Source: Eubacterium sp. CAG:180
GTDB taxonomy: Bacteria; Bacillota; Clostridia; Oscillospirales; Acutalibacteraceae
DNA: 46,269 nt
Assembly (NCBI GenBank): GCA_000432435.1
Contig: HF993130.1
Span: forward strand, 55,593-101,861
Direction of reading: 5' to 3'
The translations under genes were made by a program, and so were the position numbers. Shown one piece after another: positions 23,931-31,784 of this stretch. A model generated the notes under the pieces. It was not told the DNA's origin and did no database searches. It saw nothing but the letters and a program-made list of their open reading frames with translations. Within the stretch, counting starts at the first letter, position 1; every line of letters begins with the position of its first letter.

Positions 23931-26900
23931 TCAGTTTACGTTCGGAGTTATTTTGAGCGTCGCAATATCGGTAAGCGACATTTTATCGCTCGGAACTATA
24001 AACGTACTCTCCATAAGAGCCTTTGCCGCATCAAGCGAGGTAAGACATGATGTACCGCTCTCAACCGCAATTCGGCGAAGCTTAAAGCCGTCTCTGTCGG
24101 GGCGTCTGCCGTGAGTAGGCGTATTGATGATGAGTGAGACATCGCCCGAATGGAGCATATCCATAATATTGGGGCTCTCACCGGTGAGCTTATTTACGGG
24201 CTTCGCATCTATGCCTGCCTCAAGCAAAGCCTTACGCGTTCCCGGAGTTGCGTAGAACTTAAACTGCGAATCCTTGAACGCCTTAAGCATCTCACAGACC
24301 TCAGCCTTGTCCTTATCGCGGACGGTGACAATAATCTTGCCGTCCTTAGGAAGCGAAACTCCGCCGCCGTCGAATGCCTTTAAAAGTGCCTCGTTGTAAT
24401 CTTGCGAAATACCGAGCACCTCGCCCGTAGATTTCATTTCGGGGCCGAGAGATGTATCGGCACCGATTATCTTTTCAAATGAGAATACGGGAAGCTTGAT
24501 TGCATAATATCCGCTGTTTCTGAAAAGGCCTGTGCCGTAACCCATATCCGAGAGCTTTTCGCCGAGCATAGCTCTTGTAGCGAGTGCAATAGCCGGAATG
24601 CCTGTTACCTTGCTTATATACGGTACGGTTCTTGAAGAACGCGGATTTACCTCGATGATGTAAACCTCTTCCTTGAGCACTATGAACTGTATATTCATCA
24701 TACCGATAACGTGAAGCGCGGAAGCGAGACGCTTTGTATAATCAACTATGGTCTTTTGAACCTTTTCGGAGAGTGTGACTGCGGGATATACGGAAATCGA
24801 GTCGCCCGAATGGATGCCGGCACGGTCAATGTGCTCCATAATACCGGGAATCAGTATGTTTTTGCCGTCGCATATAGCGTCGACCTCAACCTCCTGGCCC
24901 ATAAGATATTTATCTACAAGCACGGGGTGCTCGGACAAATCGGGAATGGTACGGGTTATGATGCCCATAAACTCTCTTATGTCATCGTCGCTTGCGGCAA
25001 TTTGCATGCCCTGACCGCCGAGGACGTAGCTCGGTCTTACCAATACGGGATAACCGAGCGAATGTGCCGCCGATAGAGCCTCGTTTACGGTAAACACGGT
25101 ATGTCCCTTAGGTCTTTGAATGTCACAGTATTCGAGTATCTCGTCAAAACGCTCTCTGTCCTCTGCGGCGTCAACGTGGTCGGCGTCGGTACCGAGAATC
25201 GTGACTCCGAGGTCGTTAAGCGTTTTTGTGAGCTTTATAGCGGTCTGGCCGCCGAACTGAACTATTGCGCCGTCGGGTTTTTCCGCCTCGACTATATTGG
25301 TAACGTATTCGGGAGTCAAAGGCTCAAAATAAAGCTTATCGGAAACGTCGAAATCGGTTGATACGGTTTCGGGGTTGTTATTTACGATTATGGCTTCGCA
25401 ACCGGCTTTTTTAAGCGCCCAAATAGAGTGCACCGAGCAATAGTCAAATTCTACGCCCTGTCCTATTCTTATAGGTCCCGAGCCGAGAACGATAATCTTC
25501 TTTTTCTTCGGAGTTGTATCGACCTCGTTTTCAACGCAGTAATCCGAATAATAATACGGCGTTTCGGCCTTGAACTCCGCGGCGCAGGTATCAACTATCG
25601 AGAATGACGGAGTGATATGCCACATTCTGCGGAGATTTTTGATTGACGCCTCGGAAACGCCGACATCATTTGCTATAACGTCGTCCGTAAAGCCGAGACG
25701 CTTTGCCTCGAGCAAAGTATCGCGGTCACACGCGCCGGTCATAAGCGTTTTTTCCATATTGACAATATTTTCTATTCTCGTCAGGAACCACATATCAATC
25801 TTTGTGATGTCATGTATTTTGCCGAGAGAAATGCCGTTATAAATCGACGCCGCCACAACATAAAGACGCGTGTTATCGATATTTTTAAGAAGCTTTAGCA
25901 GCTCGTCGCAGCTTTTTTCGGTATACTCGGACATCAAAAGGCTTGTCTTGTTTTCTTCAAGCGAATGAAGAGCCTTTTGCAGCGCACATTCAAATGAACG
26001 TGAAATCGCCATAACCTCGCCGGTCGCCTTCATCTGTGTGCCGAGTGTACGTTTTGCGTTTACGAACTTGTCAAACGGCCACTTCGGAATTTTAACGACG
26101 CAGTAGTCGAGAGCCGGCTCAAACGAAGCATATGTTTTTTTGGTAATCGCGTTCGGTATCTCGTCAAGCCCGAGTCCGAGAGCTATTTTTGCGGCAATAC
26201 GCGCTATGGGGTAGCCGGTTGCCTTTGAAGCAAGTGCCGAGGAACGTGAAACACGCGGGTTAACCTCGATTACGGCATAGCGGAATGAATCGGGATGAAG
26301 TGCAAACTGAACATTGCAGCCGCCCTCTATGCCAAGCTCCGTTATGATGTTAAGAGCCGCGGAGCGCAGCATCTGATATTCCTTATCCATAAGGGTCTGA
26401 GACGGTGCGACAACTATCGAGTCTCCGGTATGAACTCCTACGGGGTCAAGGTTTTCCATATTACATACGGTAATGCAGTTGCCCTTGCCGTCACGCATTA
26501 CCTCATACTCTATCTCTTTCCAGCCGGCAATACATTTCTCGATAAGAACCTCGTTTACGCGCGACAGGCGAAGTCCGTTTGAACATATCTCGCGAAGCTC
26601 CTCCTCATCGTCGGCAATTCCGCCGCCCGTACCGCCGAGCGTATATGCCGGGCGGACTATTACGGGATAACCTATCTTATCGGAAAATTCAACCGCAGCC
26701 TCAACGTCGTGTACAACGAGCGACTCGATACACGGCTCGCCGATTTTTTCCATGGTATCCTTAAATTCCTGCCTGTCCTCAGCCTTTTTGATAGAGGACG
26801 CCTTGATACCGATAAGGCGCACGCCGTTGGCCTTTAAAACGCCTTTTTCGTCAAGCTCCATAGCAAGGTTGAGTCCTGTCTGACCGCCGAGCGTGGGGAG

Positions 26901-27155
26901 AATCGAATCGGGTTTTTCTTTTTCTATTATCTTGGTGAGCGTGGGAACATTCAGCGGCTCGATATACACCTTATCCGCTATATCGCCGTCGGTCATTATT
27001 GTAGCGGGGTTTGAGTTTACAAGTACAACCTCTATCCCCTCTTCCTTCAGAGAGCGGCACGCCTGAGTTCCGGCGTAGTCAAATTCGGCAGCCTGACCTA
27101 TGATAATAGGACCGGAGCCGATAACAAGTACCTTTTTTATCGTCTTATCAATCAT
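23931..27155 (-). CDS. carB: Carbamoyl-phosphate synthase, large subunit
   Basis: CarB makes carbamoyl phosphate from bicarbonate, ammonia and two ATP for pyrimidine and arginine synthesis. The 1074-residue protein is complete, with two homologous ATP-grasp halves, each opened by a GSGPIxIGQ motif (KVLVIGSGPIIIGQAAEFDYAG at the start and IIVLGSGPIRIGQGVEFDYC at about residue 555), and a C-terminal MGS-like regulatory domain with INTPTHGRRPDRDGFKLRR. The start overlaps the carA stop by 8 bases. No other pyr or arg genes are near, and the leader shows no PyrR or arginine-type control. Confidence 0.97.
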   Translation of the reverse strand: MIDKTIKKVLVIGSGPIIIGQAAEFDYAGTQACRSLKEEGIEVVLVNSNPATIMTDGDIADKVYIEPLNVPTLTKIIEKEKPDSILPTLGGQTGLNLAMELDEKGVLKANGVRLIGIKASSIKKAEDRQEFKDTMEKIGEPCIESLVVHDVEAAVEFSDKIGYPVIVRPAYTLGGTGGGIADDEEELREICSNGLRLSRVNEVLIEKCIAGWKEIEYEVMRDGKGNCITVCNMENLDPVGVHTGDSIVVAPSQTLMDKEYQMLRSAALNIITELGIEGGCNVQFALHPDSFRYAVIEVNPRVSRSSALASKATGYPIARIAAKIALGLGLDEIPNAITKKTYASFEPALDYCVVKIPKWPFDKFVNAKRTLGTQMKATGEVMAISRSFECALQKALHSLEENKTSLLMSEYTEKSCDELLKLLKNIDNTRLYVVAASIYNGISLGKIHDITKIDMWFLTRIENIVNMEKTLMTGACDRDTLLEAKRLGFTDDVIANDVGVSEASIKNLRRMWHITPSFSIVDTCAAEFKAETPYYYSDYCVENEVDTTPKKKKIIVLGSGPIRIGQGVEFDYCSVHSIWALKKAGCEAIIVNNNPETVSTDFDVSDKLYFEPLTPEYVTNIVEAEKPDGAIVQFGGQTAIKLTKTLNDLGVTILGTDADHVDAAEDRERFDEILEYCDIQRPKGHTVFTVNEALSAAHSLGYPVLVRPSYVLGGQGMQIAASDDDIREFMGIITRTIPDLSEHPVLVDKYLMGQEVEVDAICDGKNILIPGIMEHIDRAGIHSGDSISVYPAVTLSEKVQKTIVDYTKRLASALHVIGMMNIQFIVLKEEVYIIEVNPRSSRTVPYISKVTGIPAIALATRAMLGEKLSDMGYGTGLFRNSGYYAIKLPVFSFEKIIGADTSLGPEMKSTGEVLGISQDYNEALLKAFDGGGVSLPKDGKIIVTVRDKDKAEVCEMLKAFKDSQFKFYATPGTRKALLEAGIDAKPVNKLTGESPNIMDMLHSGDVSLIINTPTHGRRPDRDGFKLRRIAVESGTSCLTSLDAAKALMESTFIVPSDKMSLTDIATLKITPNVN

Positions 27156-28230
27156 CGTATCTGCCCTCCGCTGCCATCTTCAAAAATCTGTCAAACAAAA
27201 ACGCCGTATCGCGCGGACCTGCGTTGGCCTCCGGGTGGAACTGCACGGTGAACACGGGCTTTCCGTGATAAACTATTCCCTCAACGGTCTTATCGTTTAC
27301 GTTTATGCAGTTAATTTCGGCGTTATCCGGCAGCCCCTTGCCGTTTACCATATAGCCGTGGTTCTGCGACGAGAGGTAGGTCCTGTCTTCATTAAGGAAT
27401 TTGACCGGGTGATTTGCGCCCCTGTGACCGTACTTCATTCTTTCGGTCTCGCCGCCGTTGGCAAGTGCCATAAGCTGATGGCCGAGGCAGATTGCAAAGG
27501 TCGGTATACCGTAATCGTAAAGCTTCTTTATCTCTTTGATTATATCGACGCATTCCGACGGATCGCCGGGGCCGTTTGAAAGCATAATGCCGTCGGGCGA
27601 TGTCTTTATTATTTCATCTGCCGACGTAAATGACGGGTAAACCGTTACAATGCAGTTTCTCTTCACGAGATTATTTATTATATTCCGCTTTGTTCCGAAA
27701 TCCATAAGTGCTATTTCAGCACCGGTGTTTTCTTCGCCGTATACCTTTGTCTGCTTTGCGGTAACGCTGCCGACAAGGTCAATTTGGCGGAAGGACTTAA
27801 TGACATCCATAAGCCTTTCCCTGTCGCCGATATCCGAAGTGAGTACACCGCGCATGGTTCCGCTCTCGCGCAGTTTCTTTACGACGGCGCGCGTATCAAC
27901 GCCCGATATGCACGGAATATTGTATTCCTTTAAAAGATTCTCTATTGTATCGGTGCATCTGAAATTTGACGGGTCGGAGCTGAGCTCATGGACTATAAAG
28001 GCACTCGGCTGAAGCCTTTCGCTCTCAAAATCCTCTCGGCTTATACCGTAATTGCCTATCATGGGATAGGTCATAACAACTCCCTGCCCCGCATACGACG
28101 GGTCAGTAAGGATTTCAACATATCCGGTCATAGAAGTGTTAAACACTATTTCGCAGGCAGTTTCTTTAAAATCGCCCCTTGCGGTTCCCTCATATACGGA
28201 ACCGTCTTCAAGCATCAAATACGCTTTCAA
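27148..28230 (-). CDS. carA: Carbamoyl-phosphate synthase, small (glutaminase) subunit
   Basis: CarA hydrolyses glutamine and passes ammonia to CarB. It begins LKAYLMLEDGSVYEG and has the class I glutamine amidotransferase triad: Cys in FAICLGHQLMAL, and His and Glu in FHPEANAGP. The family start MKAxLxLEDG shows that the TTG at 28230 is the start (360 residues); AAAGGTCGGTG lies upstream. Frames extended to 28254 lack a ribosome binding site. Confidence 0.96.
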   Translation of the reverse strand: MKAYLMLEDGSVYEGTARGDFKETACEIVFNTSMTGYVEILTDPSYAGQGVVMTYPMIGNYGISREDFESERLQPSAFIVHELSSDPSNFRCTDTIENLLKEYNIPCISGVDTRAVVKKLRESGTMRGVLTSDIGDRERLMDVIKSFRQIDLVGSVTAKQTKVYGEENTGAEIALMDFGTKRNIINNLVKRNCIVTVYPSFTSADEIIKTSPDGIMLSNGPGDPSECVDIIKEIKKLYDYGIPTFAICLGHQLMALANGGETERMKYGHRGANHPVKFLNEDRTYLSSQNHGYMVNGKGLPDNAEINCINVNDKTVEGIVYHGKPVFTVQFHPEANAGPRDTAFLFDRFLKMAAEGRYDD

Positions 28231-28274
28231 ACAATACACCGACCTTTCAAACAAATGCTTTTACTTAATTGAAA

Positions 28275-28303
28275 ATTTTATCATATTTCGGGTTCTATTT
28301 CAA
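28275..28303 (-). promoter_or_regulatory. Sigma-A promoter of carAB
   Basis: On the minus strand TTGAAA (28303-28298) and TAAAAT (28280-28275) are 17 bp apart. The predicted leader is only about 40 bases, with no room for an attenuator. Confidence 0.75.
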
Positions 28304-28348
28304 TACAAATATTAAACATAAAAATAAAAACGACCTTTGAAAATTCCG

Positions 28349-28378
28349 AAAAAAAGGAGCTGTAAAAAATACAGCCCC
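28349..28378 (-). terminator. Terminator of the CaCA antiporter gene
   Basis: On the minus strand GGGGCTGTA and TACAGCTCC form a 9-bp stem with one G-T pair, followed by seven Ts, 7 bases after the stop codon. Confidence 0.88.
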
Positions 28379-28384
28379 TATCAT

Positions 28385-29410
28385 TTAAAACGGAAGATAA
28401 TGCATGGACGAATTCGTGACAAGCACCGCCACATAGCCGATATAAATACAAACCATCAAAGCGCCCTGCCAACGGCTGAGCTTTTTGAAAATCAACGTAG
28501 GTATTATGGCTATCGCTATGACGAGCAAACAAACCGGCATATCAAGAAACGCCGACTGCTTGCCGACCGTAAGAGTTCCGCCCGATAAAAACGCGCATAT
28601 CGGAAGAATGAGAGTCAAATCAATGATATTTGCGCCTATAATGTTGCCTATGGAAAGCTCCGACTGCTTTTTGGCAACGGCGGTAAGAGTTGTTACAAGC
28701 TCGGGCAATGATGTGCCTATCGCTATTATGGTAACGCCGATTATCGCCTCGGACACGCCTAAATGGCGAGCTATCACGGTACCGTCGTCAACGAGCAAAT
28801 CGGCTCCCACAACAACGGCCGCGGCACCTATCAAGAACTTAACTATATTGAGTGCCATCTGCTTCCCGGTGTGTTCCGTTTTCTCAACCTCGCCGGAATC
28901 GGCGGAGAGGGATTTTTTGCCGGAAATGATGTTTTCTATCATAAAGACGGCAAATATCGCTATCATTATAATGCTCTGCCAAAGATTTAAATCAAGGTCA
29001 TAAGAAAATGCGAAAAGCGCGGCAACCGCGAGAATCATAAGCGAGCCCTTTAATGCAACGGAGCTGCGTTTAATGACGGCCGGCATACACAAAACGGAAA
29101 TACTCATTATAAGGCCGATATTGGCGGTTACCGAGCCTACGGCATTGCCTATTGCCATATCGTTTTGCCCCTTTGCCGCCGCTATTGACGAAACAAGAAG
29201 TTCCGGAAGCGTCGTGGCAAAGCTGACTACCGTAGCGCCGATTATGAATTTCGGAATTCCCGTAGCTTCGGCTATCCATGTAGCGGCGTCAACAAAAACA
29301 TCGCCGCCCTTAACTATAAGCACAAGACCTATAACAAACAAGATAACGGCATATATAATATTATCCGACGGCACACTTATAAGCGATGCAAGTGAGCTTG
29401 AAATATTCAT
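28385..29410 (-). CDS. Calcium/sodium antiporter (CaCA family, YrbG-like)
   Basis: The 341-residue membrane protein has two inverted homologous halves of about five helices each. The ion-binding alpha repeats are both intact: GATVVSFATTLPELLVSS and GVTIIAIGTSLPELVTTL, each followed by an IGNxxGxxxxNI/D helix (MAIGNAVGSVTANIG, LSIGNIIGANIID). A polar loop with SADSGEVEKTEHTGK joins the halves. It exports Ca2+ (or exchanges K+/Na+) according to the family; the ion cannot be read from sequence. GGAGGGT precedes ATG 29410. It is monocistronic. Confidence 0.93.
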   Translation of the reverse strand: MNISSSLASLISVPSDNIIYAVILFVIGLVLIVKGGDVFVDAATWIAEATGIPKFIIGATVVSFATTLPELLVSSIAAAKGQNDMAIGNAVGSVTANIGLIMSISVLCMPAVIKRSSVALKGSLMILAVAALFAFSYDLDLNLWQSIIMIAIFAVFMIENIISGKKSLSADSGEVEKTEHTGKQMALNIVKFLIGAAAVVVGADLLVDDGTVIARHLGVSEAIIGVTIIAIGTSLPELVTTLTAVAKKQSELSIGNIIGANIIDLTLILPICAFLSGGTLTVGKQSAFLDMPVCLLVIAIAIIPTLIFKKLSRWQGALMVCIYIGYVAVLVTNSSMHYLPF

Positions 29411-29444
29411 AAATTACCCTCCTGCGAGTTGGCATATCCTTGTT

Positions 29445-29473
29445 ATGTTAACACCAAAGCGTATTAAAGTCAA
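29445..29473 (-). promoter_or_regulatory. Sigma-A promoter of the CaCA antiporter gene
   Basis: On the minus strand TTGACT (29473-29468) and TAACAT (29450-29445) are 17 bp apart, 34 bases before the ATG. Confidence 0.7.
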
Positions 29474-29541
29474 TAAAAAAGAGCGAAAAGCCGAATTTTA
29501 CTTAACACAAATAGGGGTTATACGAAACGAAAAATATTTTA

Positions 29542-29570
29542 TTTACAATTTGAATTAAAAATGTTATAAT
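29542..29570 (+). promoter_or_regulatory. Sigma-A promoter of the sortase-anchored hydrolase
   Basis: TTTACA (29542-29547) and TATAAT (29565-29570) are 17 bp apart, 48 bases before the ATG. Confidence 0.8.
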
Positions 29571-29618
29571 CAATAATAATTTGTGTATAAAATGCACAAA
29601 GCTTGGAGGAGTAAAAAA

Positions 29619-31697
29619 ATGAAAAGGTTTTTAGCGGTACTTTTGTCGCTGATACTGGCAGCAGGCTCGCTCTTTGTGGCGGCCTTTGCGGCAGACGGCA
29701 AAAAAGAAAAAGTTTATCCGGTCATTCTCTTGCAGGGCTACAGCGGCCCACAGCTCTTTAATCAGGACACTGGTGAAAAAGCCTGGGGTCTTGACTTTGA
29801 CAAGGTCAAGGAGCACGTTTTAAACGACTACGGCAAAGAGCTTGCAAACGGCGCGAAGGAATATGCAAAAGGCAACCCCGATCCGCTTGTGGACACACTC
29901 GGCACGATTCTTCTCGACGTGATGGACCCGATAGCCTGCAATGCGGACGGTTCATCGAAATACAACCTTGATACCTTCCCGAAGGGCGCCGAGGCCACGC
30001 GATTGTCCACGCTTATTGCAAACGGTCAGGAGGAGTATATCGGCGAAAAGCCCATAATGACCGGCTTCGTGGAAAAACTTACACAGCAGGGCGTTGAAAA
30101 TGCCGCCGACTACATATTCATTTACACCAACGATTGGCGTAAGGGTCAGGCGCAATACGCAAAGGACATTGACGCATATATCGATGAAGTAAGAGCCTTG
30201 ACTTGTTCCGACAAGGTAGATATATACGGCCTTAGCTTCGGCGGTCAATGCGGTGCCTCGTATCTCTATTATTACGGCGAAAAAGCAAAGGTTCACAAGG
30301 CCTGTCTCAACGTTCCGGCAATAGGCGGAACCAATATGGTAGGCGACCCGTTGCTCGGCAACGATATAACGCTTGACTTCCCGACGATATTGCAGTTTGT
30401 CGAAATCGGGTTCCGCTCCGAAAACGAGTGGGAATGGATACTCGAGTTCCTGTCATCTCTTACGGGCGGTTACCAAAACCTCAACAAAATAGTCAATCTC
30501 GTCGCGCAGAAATACATTGTGGATTACATTGACAAATTCGGCAGTATATGGGACTTTATCCCTCTTAACGTATACGATGAAGTGAAAGCCCGTCTTATAA
30601 GAGACGGATATGTAGACCCCGTTGCGGCCGCTCCGCTGATAGCAGCCTCGGACGAATTTCACTACAACGCGCTCGCAAATATGAGAGAGGGTCTTAAAAG
30701 AGCACAAAAAGCCGGCACTCAGATAGCCATAATGTCCAATACGGGCATAAACGGCGTTACCGGTACATACAAAAACTCCGACTATATAATAGACGTGCAC
30801 ACTTCATCGGGCTCTGCCTGCGCTCCGTTCGGAGAGCAGTTTCCGGAGGATTACGCTCCCGTCGGAACACAGTGCGGCAACAAAAAGCATTGGCACATCT
30901 CTCCCGACAGGGATATAGACGCCACCTGCTCCTATCTTCCGGAAAACACATGGTTTATAAAGGGGCAGTTCCACGGTCAAAGCAACTGGGACTCATACTC
31001 TCGCGAGTTTATACTCGAGTTTATGTTCGGCGACAGTATAAAGGATATATACTCAAATCCCAAATATCCGCAATTTGAGCTTGCCCAGAATCCGGCGGAC
31101 GGTCTCTACATGAGATTTGACAATACAAACTCCGGCTTTCACACGTCGGAGGACACGGCACTTGTATTTACAAATCTCTCGGAGCAATACACAATAGATA
31201 TTCTCGACATTTCGGCTAAGGGCTTCAACCTTTTCCCGGAGTACAATTCTTATTCCGGAATAGGTGCCGGCAGCACCAAGGTAATTTCCATGACCGACCA
31301 CTGCTTTGCCAAAAGCACTCAGCCCATCAGCATAAAGGTCAGATACCGTCTCAACAGTCCACAAAGGCTCATAAAGGAAAAAACATTTACCTTTACGCAC
31401 TTAAGCGACGATGAAATTAAGGATTATCCGTTCATAAATGACGCCGCAAAGCTTATAATCGGCGAAAACGAGCCTGCACCCGTAACCGAAACAGCTCCGG
31501 CGGATACAACGGAAAACACTCCGGAGAATATCGAAGAGCGCGCCGAAGTAAGACTTTCAGGCGGCGAAAATAAGGTCTCATCCAAAATTCCAAAAACCGG
31601 AAGCGCAAAACGCGGTATTGCGTTATCGTCATTTGCCGTTATTACGGCAGTTGCCGCGGCAGGCGTGATAATCAAAAAGAAAAAAGAAGAAGCCTGA
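29619..31697 (+). CDS. Secreted LCAT/lipase-like alpha/beta hydrolase with IPKTG cell-wall sorting signal
   Basis: The 692-residue protein has a signal peptide (MKRFLAVLLSLILAAGSLFVAAFA, cleavage about residue 24), then KVYPVILLQGYSGPQLF, the strand-turn of alpha/beta hydrolases that forms the oxyanion hole, and the nucleophile elbow GLSFGG with Ser206. A His in WFIKGQFHGQSNWD is the likely catalytic base. After the hydrolase (to about 470) come beta-rich regions and a Thr/Pro/Glu-rich spacer (ETAPADTTENTPENIEE). The C-terminus is IPKTG (657-661), a hydrophobic helix and KKKKEEA, a sortase substrate signal with Ile in place of Leu. The substrate is unknown; lipid esters are plausible. ATG 29619 has GGAGGAG upstream; the frame upstream of it is not used. 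No sortase is in the window. Confidence 0.85.
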   Translation: MKRFLAVLLSLILAAGSLFVAAFAADGKKEKVYPVILLQGYSGPQLFNQDTGEKAWGLDFDKVKEHVLNDYGKELANGAKEYAKGNPDPLVDTLGTILLDVMDPIACNADGSSKYNLDTFPKGAEATRLSTLIANGQEEYIGEKPIMTGFVEKLTQQGVENAADYIFIYTNDWRKGQAQYAKDIDAYIDEVRALTCSDKVDIYGLSFGGQCGASYLYYYGEKAKVHKACLNVPAIGGTNMVGDPLLGNDITLDFPTILQFVEIGFRSENEWEWILEFLSSLTGGYQNLNKIVNLVAQKYIVDYIDKFGSIWDFIPLNVYDEVKARLIRDGYVDPVAAAPLIAASDEFHYNALANMREGLKRAQKAGTQIAIMSNTGINGVTGTYKNSDYIIDVHTSSGSACAPFGEQFPEDYAPVGTQCGNKKHWHISPDRDIDATCSYLPENTWFIKGQFHGQSNWDSYSREFILEFMFGDSIKDIYSNPKYPQFELAQNPADGLYMRFDNTNSGFHTSEDTALVFTNLSEQYTIDILDISAKGFNLFPEYNSYSGIGAGSTKVISMTDHCFAKSTQPISIKVRYRLNSPQRLIKEKTFTFTHLSDDEIKDYPFINDAAKLIIGENEPAPVTETAPADTTENTPENIEERAEVRLSGGENKVSSKIPKTGSAKRGIALSSFAVITAVAAAGVIIKKKKEEA

Positions 31698-31716
31698 TAT
31701 AATCCAAGAAAAAAAG

Positions 31717-31757
31717 CACCCCTTGAGTACTTAAAGTGCCCAAGGGGTGTCTTTTGT
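31717..31757. terminator. Terminator between the hydrolase gene and recD2
   Basis: CACCCCTTG (31717-31725) pairs perfectly with CAAGGGGTG (31741-31749), followed by TCTTTTG on plus and preceded by an A-run, so it may serve both convergent genes. Confidence 0.8.
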
Positions 31758-31784
31758 TTGCTCTTAAAAATCGGTTCAGCTCTT

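Noticed and set aside
27100..27579. Plus-strand open frame of 159 codons opposite carA/carB, and similar long antisense frames (for example 2954-3685, 19308-20105, 44738-45253)
   Set aside because: They lie opposite well-identified genes, have no ribosome binding site or recognisable motifs, and are codon-bias shadows.
28231..28274. PyrR or arginine attenuator before carA
   Set aside because: The predicted leader is about 40 bases with no hairpin; there is no room for an attenuator.
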